Position numbers and translations under genes: made by a program. A stretch of 64,000 bases of DNA from Leptodactylus fallax (taxonomy: Eukaryota; Chordata; Amphibia; Anura; Leptodactylidae), in NCBI GenBank assembly GCA_947044405.1, contig CAMRHE010000068.1, positions 1,642,501 to 1,706,500 on the forward strand, in the 5' to 3' direction. Below the pieces are notes generated by a model. The model worked only from the letters and a program-made list of their open reading frames with translations. It was not told where the DNA came from and ran no database searches. The first letter of the stretch is position 1; the number at the start of each line of letters is the position of its first letter. Of this stretch, positions 11,701-22,079 are shown piece by piece.

Positions 11701-14700
11701 AAACAGGTTACAAAAACTTAAATTAGTAACAGCGCCACTTTATCCCATAGGCAGAGCCTGGTATTGCAGCTCAACCCAAAAAAAAGTTGCAATAGCGGGC
11801 ACAGCCTATGGACAAGTAGGGCACGGTTTTTGGAAAAACTAAATAGCAAATGTTTTCAATGCATAAATGTTAGCCGTAAAGACAGGAATTATAATGCAGT
11901 AAATACTGACACAGTTTATTTCTGTAAACCTTAAGCAGATGTCATACTAATAGCTTCATCCAACAAAGTGCTCTAACAGGCTTGTCCCCTGATGGCGCCC
12001 CCTGCTCTGGGTACAGTAGAAGTCATGTAACACAATCAAGTCCTCGCACAAAAGAATTCACTGTGCGGCTTTTCAAAGTGACCTGGTAAGGCTCACACGT
12101 TACAGCCGCCGCGTCCAGGATTAAGGGCCTGAATTGTTCCTGAGCTTCCCAAAGTGACAGCAAGCGGCTCGTCATAAATATCCGGACGCTTTCACAACCC
12201 GGCAATCGCCTATTCCGACCAAGATCACACCTTCAGAAATCCTTTGTCGCCTCTGAGCTGCCAGTCACTGGCCGCCATCCATCATGACAACAGAGGCTGA
12301 ATGCAATGTGCCAGAGCTAAGTGTCCGGGGTCCCAACACAGGCGACACTCGGCTCCATTCTGCTGTGACACAATGGTGCCAGGACACCGGGCCCCCGGCC
12401 AAGCTGCATTGCTGTAGGTCTATACAAAGCCAGTCTCGTGTTTCCTGAAGAGGCCGGACTACCCCATTCAGCAGCCGCGCCATTCTCTCAGGAATAATCC
12501 CTCGTCTTTTTTTTTCCTTAGTTGAGCAGATTGTGAACAGGAAAAAAAAAAACTTACTTAAAACTGCAGCAGAGGAGCTTACGCTCTAATATCCCTACCA
12601 CCAACACAATCCGACCAGGATCCGACTATCCTTGCAATGCAAACAGACTGGGAACATTTCAAGGTATCGGAAAAGCGGCGCCTCTGTACCCCAATAGTGA
12701 GTCATTCCCTTGTCCCATACCGTAGACAACAATGAGGGTGTAAATACGCACTACTTCCCGCGCTCACACGGTCCCAGGATCGGCTCCGGGGGATTGCACT
12801 TGAAAGGCCCATCCAGGACTGTTTGCAAAGTCATTTCTGAAGTTTGTTTTAGGAACCTGCTCTGAAAAATGAACTGTTGACACAAAGCACCGACATCCCC
12901 TCTGCGTGTAATGCACTGTTTATTTACTGTTCCTTTAAGCCCTTTGATAAAATAATGAACTGCTGGCTTCATTAATCACAGCGGGCCGGTCACCTAGAGA
13001 GTGGAGGGTAACCCTTTAGAGGACTTCACCGCTGCCAGCTCCTCTCTGATCTTATTCATTCCTATTCGGTTCACAAACATGGCTGCCTACACATAGTCAC
13101 TCTCTACCAAGGGTCCGGATAAACCAATATCACAGTATATGGGCCATACATTCCCTTTGTACCATTCTCATGAGTGTAACTGACAAGAGGACTATCTAAG
13201 AAATTCATGTACCATATAAGAATCTCGTACACCCTGTAAGAAGCTCATACACCATCTAAGAAAACCACGTGCCATCAAAGACGTTCAAGGACCATTAAGG
13301 AGTTCATGCAACATCTGGTCACTTCATGTAACTCTTAAGAAACTCAAGTTCTAAAGAGTTTACGCACCAACTGCATTATCTATGAAGCTCGAGCACCATG
13401 TAAGAAGCTCAGGCACCATGTAAGCAGCCCATGCACCAACAAAGAAGCTCAGGTGTTAGCTAAGAAGCCCATGCACCATCAAAGAAATTCAAGTACCATC
13501 TAAGAAGCTCATGCAAGATTTGTGAAACTCAAGCACTAAGAAGTGCATGCACACTCTAAAAAGCTGGAGCAGGCACCACCTCAGAAGCCCATGCGCCATC
13601 AAAGAAGCTCAGGCATTAGCTAAAAAGCCCATACACCTTCAAAAAAAATTCAAGTACCATCTAAGAACCTTGTATACCATAAGTACAAGACTTATGAAAC
13701 TGATGCACTAAGAAGTGCATGCAAAATCTAAGACACACATTCAACATCTAAGAAGATGACATGTCTTCTAAGAAGTCCAAGCAATACCTAAGAAGCCCAT
13801 TTACCATCTAAGAAACCCATGTACCATCTAAGAAATCCAGGCACCATCTAAGAAGCCCATGTACTATCTAAGAAACTCATGCGCCATCTAAGAAGCCCAT
13901 GTACTATCTAAGAATTCCAGGCACCATCTAAGAAGCCCATATACCACCTTATACGCCCATGTATCATCTAAGAAGCCCACGTACCATTTAAGAAGCCAAT
14001 GTATCATCTAAGAAGCTAATACGTCATCTAAGAAACCCATGTACCATCTAAGAAACTCATGTACCATCTAAGAAACTCATGCGCCATCTAAGAAGCCTAA
14101 GAACCATCTAAAAAGCTGATGTGCTATTTATGTGCCTAGGACTTCCCACTACTCCCCAAATAATCTAGGGGTATGCAAAGTCCCCCATTGCACACTTATG
14201 ACAATCGTCTGACTAATCAGTCTGTACGAGAATTTTTATCTACTTTGGCCCTCTTATTTATGCTGTGGGTATCCCAAAATCAAGCTGATCCTTGGGGTCC
14301 TGCCACGGAGAGACCCCATTAAAAAGTTCAATAAATGATGTATAATTAGCTATATGTTGTCCTCCACGGCGACCGGTCTATGACGGGCTGATCAGGAGGG
14401 TCCATTACGAGCAATAGGGGGTCTTATACTACAGCCTGTACCCGAAACTACTCCAGACAAGCGGACTCAGGATGGAATAATCCACTAATTTCGGCATATT
14501 AATCAGGGGGCCCCCCGGCCCTGCAGTTGGAGTGTGTCAGTATTGTCAGACTCCATTGCTTCATCGTACGCTATTGAACGCTCGGGAACAAGAGAGAAGC
14601 GGTGAGATGAATTGAACCTGACACGGGCACAAAGGACCAGGGGCCCCCGCACATCGCCGCAGCCTATCTGAGACTTCATCCAAAAAGAATAAACAAGTTC

Positions 14701-15551
14701 AGCGATGATAAAGAAAAGAGTGCCAGCCACCATGAAGGGACACAAAGCAGCATCCAGGCTGTGCAACGCTAAGGGAGGGGGGCGGGGGAGGGGGAGATTC
14801 CCATTTTAGTGAGTAACCCCCCCCCCCCCCTCCTGTAAAAGGAGCCATTCCATCCGTCTGAGAGTCATGAATGAAAATACTTTCATGAAGCCAAATCAAA
14901 CTCGAGGACATCAATCATGGCAAGAAGAGGCAACAGGCGGGAACTGGCCCCATAACTCAACGTGAAGGTGTGCGCCCGAGTCTGTGTGTGCCGCATGCTG
15001 CTTCCCGCGTTTGTTTAGACAGCACGCAGGGCACCATCACCGGCCCTTTATTATACAAGCCGGCCCTCAATGAAAGGTTAAAGATTCTGGAGTTTACTGG
15101 CACATGCCGAAAAGACATCCAACACACGAGTCTGTGACTACTCCTGAAATAAACATACTGACTCCAAGATTGTCAGATGGATGGATTGAGAAAGAAAGAA
15201 AGAAAGAAAGAAAGAAAGGAAAGAAGTGGTACATAGATAGATAGATATGATATAGATAGATAGATAGATATGATATAGATAGATAGATAGATATGAGATA
15301 GAGAGATAGATATGATATAGATAGATAGATAGATGATAGATAGATAGATAGATGATAGATAGATAGACAGATAGCTAGATATGAGAGATATATAGATATG
15401 TAGATAGATAGATATGAGATAGATAGATAGATAGATAGATAGATATGATATAGATAGATGGATAGATAGATAGATAGATAGATAGATATGGGATGGATAG
15501 ATAGATATATGATAGATAGATAGATAGATATGAGATAGATAGATAGATATG

Positions 15552-15588
<37 letters not shown>

Positions 15589-18500
15589 TGAGATAGATAG
15601 ATATGAGATAGATAGATAGATAGATATGAGAGATAGATATGAGATAGATAGACTCCCAATCTTGCACATTATTACTTAGGTCACTGTATATAATCCAGCC
15701 CTCTCACTCGTTCACTATTCACACCAATATTTCTAGTTCAGAATAAACTACATCACAATGGAAACAAAGAACAATCTATAGCTAGAAGATCTGCAGCTTC
15801 AGATATCGGGAGCAACTTCTAATACATAATATAATGTGACCATGGCCAGGCATCTACACTTACTGCAAAGCTACAAGTCCCAGCCGGCAGGTGTTCGCTC
15901 ATGCTGGGAGTTGTAGTTGTGCCCCATGTGGGCCCTGTTGCTGTATATCACTATTGTAATGTATAGCTACACCCCAATGGGGTAACTTGTGGCCTGTATG
16001 TTATAGAAATCATCAGCCTGGCTGGCACAGGAGAATCTGATGACGCCACTGGGTGCACCTTGGCCTGAAACAACAGGGAAACAGATCAAAGTACCGGAAT
16101 CTTCTCAGGCTAGTCGACAACCTTTGTACTGCCTGTGCATTCAGCAGGTTCACTGGACACCCCGGCTGGGGCGAGGCTGAAGAACAACACCTTCCACCCA
16201 GCAGAGCCCGGGGGCACACAAGGGGTTAACCAAAACATACATGCTCTCGATTGCGGTTCATTGGGCTCATCCGGTCCCATCAGACCATCTGCGGCTGACA
16301 TGTTTATTTGGCACCTATCGTCTCACTGAGCGCGCCAAAGCGTGTTTTGTGACATTCCGAAAGGAGGGGGAGGGGAGGGGGCAAATTATTTGTGACCGAT
16401 TTGTCACTTTAGCAGGAGACAAGGGCCATACCGCACATAAATCATTAACACACGGGGTAAAGTGAAGGACCGGAGGCCAAGTATGCCGATTATGCGGCTC
16501 ACGCGCTACCAATGAGACTCCAAAGAGAGGTTATGTGTAGCGTGTTGATGGTGATAACATGAGAGCTGGATACAATGTATCAAGATCCAAGCAAAGTCTA
16601 ACGATTAGGAAACATGGCCACATGTATACATGTAAACAGGCGTGAGAAGTATACCTTGTATCAAGATCCTGGCAAAATGTATTGATTAAATGGGCAAAGA
16701 TATACCTTGTATCAAGATCCTGGCAAAATGTATTGATTAAATGGGCAAAGATATACATTGTATCAAGATCCTGGCAAAATGTATTGATTAAATGGGCAAA
16801 GATATACATTGTATCAAGATCCTGGTAACATGTATTGATTAAAGGGACAGCTGCGGTAAAATATATACATTGTATCAAGCTTAAAGGAGCAGCTGTGGGC
16901 TACAAGCCATGTTAAAGGGGTGTCTGAATTTTTAAACATACATTGTATAAAGTTCCTGGCAACATGTAGAGATTAAATGGGTGGCTGCGGTAATAAATAT
17001 ACATTGTATCAACATCCTGGTAACATGTATACATGTAAACAGGCTACAAGCAGTGTTAAAGGGACGGTTGTGATAATAAATATTCATTTTATCGACATCC
17101 TGGCACATTTATACATGTAAACAGGCTACAAGCAGTGTTAAAGGGGCGGCTGTAGCAATAAATATTCATTGTATCAACACCCTGGCAACATGTATACATG
17201 TAAACAGGCTACAAGCAGTGTTAAAGGGACGGCTGTGGTAATAAATATTCATTTTATCGACATCCTGTCACATTTATACATGTAAACAGGCTACAAGTCG
17301 TGTTAAAGGGACGGCTGCGATGACAAATATACATCACAGAAATGCTTTTTAAGTTACAACAGAACTTTCCGCCTTTCACGTCAGCCCCCATCTAGGTCAG
17401 GCCGGCGATTATCTGTAGATCAAACAGTCAACACATGACTCAGTACGCGGTCGGCACAGGCCGCAGATTTCCCCGAAATGTGCCCCTTAGCATACGGCAC
17501 AAAGCATTAGCTGTGTATCTAGCGGGGATGTCAGCGGCAGACGTCAGCAGTGGGTGTCAGTTTCATGAACACTGTCGGGAGCGTGCAAGCCGCACAGGAG
17601 TCTACGCGCTGACCATTAGCACACAATGATATGCTTGGCTGAACTGACAACTCGCGGCGACTGTGCCGAGCGTGACAATGCTGCTTATTTATCCCCGTAC
17701 ACAATGCGTGGCTTCCAGTTGGCAAAACAACAGTGGCGCGGCGCAGCGCTCCATGCCAATCAGATCCAATTAAACCGAGCAGCTAGCTGAATAGATGTAG
17801 CAGAGCCGAGTTTGCAATCACTCATTAGCCAGCCTGTTCACACAGTCGGCTCTACTACATCGGCAATCAAAAATTCCACCAGATCTTAGCTCAGAGGCTG
17901 TACGTGACTCATTTATGTGTGTAATATGTAAGGTATTTGCTTTGCGGCGTTGCTGACACTTACCTTTTCTAGCACATTTTTTTTAACCCCCATAGTCAGT
18001 AATCCACAATACAACATGAGGGGCTTAAACGTGCAATGGGGGGGGTCTCTGAATTTACAGTAACAGTGTGAACAGTTCCAGAACATGCCTTATAACACCC
18101 GTACCTGTAGCACAGAGAGCCACAAAAGTCTGGGCGTGTTTGCGGATGATCTGCTTGGTGTCGTCAGTCAGTGACATTTTGTTAAGAAAATGTTCAATAA
18201 AGTCATGAGGGGTGACAGAGGCCATGTCCCACTTCAACTTGTTCAGTATTAACAGCTCCATGATCTGCGGGGAGAGAAGGGTTAACAATCAGGTGCAAGG
18301 TATGAACAGAAACCTAAAAGAAATCTCTACGAACATCTAGATAAAAATAACATCGCTATAGTATACGGATATACAAATGACAATAGTCATCCCCAGCTGC
18401 TGTAGAACTACAACTCCCAGCAGCAGTGTAGTTGCAGCACTCATCCACATGGGGGCGCCAAATCCATACAGAATGCCCCTGCATGTGGTGGAAGCGTGGT

Positions 18501-19909
18501 ACATAGATGTTACATTGTTCCTGATTTCATAGGAAATTGCATTATATGCCTTTTTTTTTATTTCGCTCCCAAACATTCCCAGTTTGCACGAGGCATTGTG
18601 ACCGACCACAGCTTTTTTTTTTTTTTTTTTTTTAGCCGTGACCTAGAAAGGATTTTCACTCTCCAAAGCACTAAATGCCCCCTTTATGGCACAAAGGGGC
18701 CAAAAACCATATGTACAGTAAACAGGAAATTACCAGCAACTCCTCCGGCCTGATGGAATTATCCGTGTAAATACAGAGCTTCTCCGCCGTTAAAGGGATG
18801 GTCTCCTTCATTTTGGACGCCAGGAACATGCACGTCGCCCCCAGCAGTTGCAATCGGTTTTTCTTGAGAGGCTCCACGGAGAGGAATCTGTCCAAATAGT
18901 TCATGGCCAGGGGGAAAACTTCCTCTTCACACTTTTGTTCCTCACAGACCTGGGGGTAAAGGGGGGAGAAGTTGGTAGCAGTGGTTAGAATGGCATTGTC
19001 TCTAGCACATGTACAATGTAGCAGAGCTGAACTGGTCAGTTGCAGCAGCGATGAGTTTGTCATTAGGCACGACTCAGGTGGTCCTAAGGTTGCAGAAGGA
19101 CAAACTCCTCTCTGCTACACCCACACACACTATTTCTATGAAACATTCTACATGTTGCAACAAATAGATACAATGTAACAACACAGCGGTAATATTATGT
19201 AAGCACATCCCAAGTTCTGTGCAGCAGTTCTGCCCCGGCCAGTCTTGCATGGGTTAATGCATGGACGTTCTTACAACATGTGGCACCCTTTATTGTAGAA
19301 GGGGGTGAAAGGTTTTTGTTTTGTGCAGGGAATTCTTAGGGGGCAAGAAATAATAAAGAGCAAAACGTGGCACTAAGAGGTTTGTAGACGTGTACAGAGG
19401 GTGACATCTGAAGAAGGGCAGAGAGGTGACCCCCAGGGGCAGGAGGGCCAGGAAAAACTTAGCAGAAGCAAAAAGTTGCACAATGTGCCTGGGGCCACGC
19501 AGGGTCCTCCTCAGTGCAGGGCATCCAATAAGGGGGGTATGAGCAGGAAAGCTCCTGACCACCCACCCACCCAGACCTCCAGAGGAGAGAGGAGCCCTGG
19601 CTGAGGAGCTGAAAGGGAAGGACCCTCGGTTGGGGAACTCAGAGACTTAGGAGCCCTAGTGCAGGACCCCAGCTGAGAGGTTAGGAGCCCAGGTCGGGGG
19701 TGACCCCCTGCACACACCTCCAGCATCCATGTGGCCACGATCTTCCTCATGTAGGGCAGGATCTCCTTCTGCACACACTTGAAGTAGTTGGCGGAGGGGC
19801 AGCAGGTCTCCTCGGCTTTGAGCATAGTCTGCAGCACCCGGTCGGTCAGCAGGTTCCTGTCCAGATGGGCTCTCCTGATAGTGTCCACCTCACAGCAGAG
19901 CAGCTCCAT
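8637..19909 (-). CDS. ccnd1: Cyclin D1, five coding exons
   Basis: This gene encodes G1/S cyclin D1, the regulatory subunit of CDK4/6. It promotes retinoblastoma-protein phosphorylation in the nucleus. The exons join as 19909-19718, 18949-18734, 18264-18105, 11667-11519 and 8795-8637, giving 291 residues against 295 in human. Visible features are an LxCxE Rb-binding motif at residues 3-7 (LLCCE), the cyclin box with the [13 protein letters not shown] helix at 54-66, MNYLDRFL at 80-87, and SKMKE with Lys110 matching the CDK-contact Lys112 of human. The C-terminal CTPTDVRDV degron has Thr282 in the place of human Thr286. D1 is favoured over D2/D3 by [24 protein letters not shown] and NSIRPEELL. 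The start is the ATG in a good ACCATGG context. The human-type glutamate tract before the degron is absent, replaced by a Ser/Asp-rich stretch. Identity is near certain. Confidence 0.97.
9046..9198. repeat. Dispersed element with TAGGTTCACAC ends
   Basis: The left end TAGGTTCACACTAG and right end AATGTGAACGTAGCCTTA are imperfect inverted repeats about 150 bp apart. Related ends with similar internal GTCC/GGAC motifs occur at 37231-37492 and 63505-63712. The element is non-coding. Confidence 0.55.
10791..11122. mobile_element. TTAA-flanked foldback MITE, subfamily A, copy 1
   Basis: TTAA is followed by AGGGAGTCTGTCA, and the other end is TGACAGACTCCCT followed by TTAA. Internally, TTCACAAGGGG and ATATCTCGG-type blocks are inverted versions of GAATC..CCCTTGTGAATCG blocks, so the whole 332 bp is a diverged palindrome. 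TTAA target duplication is the signature of piggyBac-like transposition. The element has no ORF, so it is non-autonomous. A second copy lies at 40566-40867. This copy lies within intron 4 of ccnd1. Confidence 0.8.
11519..11667 (-). CDS. ccnd1: ccnd1 coding exon 4
   Basis: The exon is 149 bp, with acceptor TTGCAG and a strong donor G|GTAAGT. It translates, after completing the split Asp codon, as [25 protein letters not shown], a variable NTDSIYSSQ segment, then [13 protein letters not shown]. It contains no long ORF and was found by reading the minus strand. The last base is G, the position of the human G870A splice polymorphism. Confidence 0.95.
13190..14130. repeat. Minisatellite, about 20-21 bp unit
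   Basis: The unit is close to ACCATCTAAGAAGCCCATGT, with alternating AAGCCCATG, AAACTCATG and AAATTCAAG variants. It is diverged at the left end (13190-13780) and more homogeneous at the right (13790-14100), which suggests recent growth on the right side. It lies within ccnd1 intron 3. Confidence 0.93.
14773..14830. repeat. G-run cluster facing a C-run
   Basis: Plus-strand GGGAGGGGGGCGGGGGAGGGGG (split here only by single A or C bases) is followed 25 bases later by 14 consecutive C. The first could form a G-quadruplex, or the two could pair as a hairpin. It lies within ccnd1 intron 3. Confidence 0.75.
15187..15655. repeat. GAAA then GATA microsatellite
   Basis: Eight or so GAAA units (15187-15222) are followed by GATA units broken by ATATGATATAGATA, ATGAGATA and GATGATA variants up to 15655. 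It is the same class as the 421-1390 array. Open frames across it on the minus strand read as IYLS repeats and are not genes. Confidence 0.96.
15873..15930. repeat. Foldback 'actacaactcccagcatg' repeat
   Basis: GCTACAAGTCCCAGCC and GCTGGGAGTTGTAGTTG face each other around a short loop. The same motif pair occurs at 18393-18430 (one arm), 25235-25325, 26868-26925, 43435-43485 and 43745-43795. Confidence 0.65.
16640..17330. repeat. Mixed minisatellite, 51-bp and about 80-bp units
   Basis: The left part (about 16640-16860) has 51-bp units built on TTGTATCAAGATCCTGGCAA and ATGTATTGATTAAATGGGCA. The right part (about 16960-17320) has units of about 80 bp containing ATACATGTAAACAGGCTACA, GTGTTAAAGGGACGGCTG and ATAAATATTCATTTTATCGA. 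Both share the TATCAA(G/C)ATCCTGGCAACATG core, so the second type probably arose by insertion into the first. Because 51 is a multiple of three, a repeated [17 protein letters not shown] frame is open on the minus strand, but it is spurious. Confidence 0.92.
18105..18264 (-). CDS. ccnd1: ccnd1 coding exon 3
   Basis: The exon is 160 bp, with acceptor CCCCGCAG and donor GTACGG, and it ends in phase 1. It encodes [24 protein letters not shown] and [17 protein letters not shown], the second cyclin fold. The first codon is ATC (Ile), where I recall Gln in human cyclin D1. The acceptor is unambiguous, so this looks like a real substitution. Confidence 0.96.
18265..18733 (-). other. ccnd1: ccnd1 intron 2
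   Basis: This 469-bp intron includes one arm of the 'actacaactcccagcag' repeat near 18398-18425 and a T run at 18612-18633. No other feature was seen. Confidence 0.9.
18734..18949 (-). CDS. ccnd1: ccnd1 coding exon 2
   Basis: The exon is 216 bp, in phase, with a CCCCCAG acceptor and a GTAATT donor. It encodes residues 65-136, running [34 protein letters not shown] and [10 protein letters not shown] to PEELL. This is the core of the cyclin box, including the Lys110 region that contacts CDK4. The length equals the human exon. Confidence 0.97.
18950..19717 (-). other. ccnd1: ccnd1 intron 1
   Basis: This 768-bp intron has a GTGTGTG donor and a CCCCCAG acceptor. No repeat or gene was recognised inside. 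Confidence 0.9.
19718..19909 (-). CDS. ccnd1: ccnd1 coding exon 1
   Basis: This exon has 64 codons from ATG (19909-19907) to CTGGAG, followed by a GTGTGTG donor. It encodes the N-terminal Rb-binding motif LLCCE, the [13 protein letters not shown] segment and the first cyclin-box helix. The frame stays open upstream through the 5' flank and the minisatellite, so a much longer apparent ORF exists. Homology begins exactly at this ATG, and the Kozak context ACCATGG supports it. The protein lacks two residues at the extreme N terminus compared with human. Confidence 0.96.
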
Positions 19910-20146
19910 GGTGAGTGTCCTGTGCCCGGCCTGGTGTGAACTGTGCCCCTTCCCTGCAGGAGCCTGTACAGCCCCGGATCGCAGAAAAGAGGGAATGAGA
20001 GAAAGAGAAAGAGGAGCAGGGGCCTGGCTGAGCTTAAACATGGCCCAGGTCCTCCTCCTCAACAATGATGATGCCTGGGGGAGGAGGAGGAGGAGGCTGC
20101 ACCAGCCTAACAGAGATATACCCCTAGTGGGAGACAAAGCAGCTGC
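19910..20146 (-). promoter_or_regulatory. ccnd1: ccnd1 5' UTR and proximal promoter region
   Basis: Only about 240 bp separate the start codon from the upstream minisatellite. On the minus strand the segment is CT-rich (CTCCTCTTTCTCTTTCTCTC and CCTCCTCC tracts) with GGCAC/GGGCAC blocks and no clear TATA box near the ATG, which fits the TATA-less CCND1 promoters of other vertebrates. The transcription start cannot be placed from sequence alone. If it lies farther up, the minisatellite would itself be in the 5' UTR. Confidence 0.5.
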
Positions 20147-22067
20147 ACCCGGACTACTGTATACACTGTGCACTCTGACCGTATATAGTGTACACCCTGA
20201 CTGTATACACTGTGCACCCTGACCGTATATAGTGTACACCCTGACTGTATACACTGTGCACTCTGACCGTATATAGTGTACACCCTGACTGTATACACTG
20301 TGCACCCTGACCGTATATAGTGTACACCCTGACTGTATACACTGTGCACTCTGACCGTATATAGTGTACACCCTGACTGTATACACTGTGCACCCTGACC
20401 GTATATAGTGTACACCCTGACTGTATACACTGTGCACCCTGACTGTATACACTTTGCACCCTGACCGTATATAGTGTACACCCTGACTGTATACACTGTG
20501 CACCCTGACTGTATACACTGTGCACCCTGACTGTATACACTGTGCACCCTGACTGTATACACTTTGCACCCTGACTGTATATACTGTACACACTGACTGT
20601 ATATACTGTGCACCCTGACCGTATATAGTGTACACCCTGACTGTATACACTGTGCACCCTGACCATATATAGTGTACACCCTGACTGTATACACTGTGCA
20701 CCCTGACTGTATACACTGTGCACCCTGACTGTATATAGTGTACACACTGACTGTATATACTGTGCACCCTGACTGTATATAATGGGCACCCTGACTGTAT
20801 ATACTGTGCACCCTGACTGTATATAGTGTACACCCTGACTGTATACACTGTGCACACTGACTGTATATAGTGTACCCCCTGACTGTATATAGTGTACACC
20901 CTGACTGTATACACTGTGCACCCTGACTGTATATCCTGTGCACCCTGACTGTATACACTGTGCACCCTGACTGTATACACTGTGCACCTGGACTACTGGA
21001 TAGACTGTGTGCACCCTGACTGTATACATTGTGCACCCTGACTGTATATACTGTGCACCCTGACTACTGGATAGACTGTGCACTCTCACTGTATACACTG
21101 TACAATCTGACTTTATTAACTGTGCACCCTGACTGTATATAGTGTACACCCTGACTGTGTATACTGTGCACCCAGACTGTATACACTGTGCACCCTGACT
21201 GTATATACTGTGCACCCTGACTACTGGATAGACTGTGCACCCTGACTGTATACACTGTACAACCTGACTGTATTAACTGTGCACACTGACTGTATATAGT
21301 GTACACCCTGACTGTATATACTGTGCACCCAGACTGTATACACTGTGCACCCTGACTGTATATAGTGTACACCTTGACTGTATATACTGTGCACCCAGAC
21401 TGTATACACTGTGCACTCTGACTGTATATAGTGTACACCGACTGTATATAGTGTACACCCTGACTGTATATACTGTGCACCCTGACTGTATATACTGTGC
21501 ACCCGGACTACTGTATATACTGTGCGCCCTGACTGTATACACTGTGCACCCTGACTGTATACACTGTGCACCTGGACTACAGGATAGACTGTGTGCACCC
21601 TGACTGTATATAGTGTACACCCTGACTGTATACACTGTGCACCCTGACTGTATATACTGTGCACCCTGACTGTATATACTGTGCATCCTGACTACTGGAT
21701 AGACTGTGCAACCTGACTGTATATAGTGTACACCCTGACTGTATATAGTGTACACCCTGACTGTATATACTGTGCACCCTGACTGACTGTATATACTGTG
21801 CACCCTGACTACTGGATTGACTGTGCACCCTGGCTGTATACAGTGTGCACCCTGACTGACTATATATACTGTGCATCCTGACCACTTGATAGAATGTGTG
21901 CACCCTGACTTTATATAGTGTACACCCTGAATACTTCATAGACTGTGCTCCCTGACTGTATATACTGTACACCCTAACTTTATTTACCATTTACCGTGAC
22001 TGTATATACTGTGATGGGATTACCTATAATACCTTGCATATACTGAGCACTCTGACTGTATATACTG
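20147..22067. repeat. 22-bp minisatellite next to the ccnd1 start
   Basis: It consists of roughly 85-90 units of CTGACTGTATACACTGTGCACC. Variants are TATATAGTGTACAC, TATATACTGTGCAC, ACTACTGGATAGACTGTG and ACCGTATATAG. Early units alternate ATAGTGTACACC and CACTGTGCACCC in pairs, giving a 44-bp higher-order period (20150-20420). The minus strand has almost no stops in any of three frames, and because 22 is not a multiple of three each frame cycles through the same 22-residue pattern ([21 protein letters not shown]). That produces apparent ORFs of up to 489 residues with no meaning as proteins. Confidence 0.97.
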
Positions 22068-22079
22068 TCCGTTGTCCCC

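Larger units (their letters stand above)
11668..18104 (-). other. ccnd1: ccnd1 intron 3
   Basis: This 6.4-kb intron, the longest of the gene, contains a 20-bp minisatellite (13190-14130), a G-rich/C-rich pair (14773-14830), a GAAA/GATA microsatellite (15187-15655) and a 51/80-bp repeat field (16640-17330). Between them lie unique-looking blocks (about 12020-13190, 14330-15060, 15960-16550 and 17340-17960) without coding potential, which may hold regulatory elements. Confidence 0.85.

Noticed and set aside
15094..15669. Three overlapping IYLS-rich frames of 94-191 residues
   Set aside because: Again GATA repeat translated in all frames.
19511..21990. Large minus-strand frames of 137-489 residues with [14 protein letters not shown] repeats
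   Set aside because: They are produced by a 22-bp unit without stop codons in any phase. Only residues from the ATG at 19909 onward in one of them are cyclin D1.
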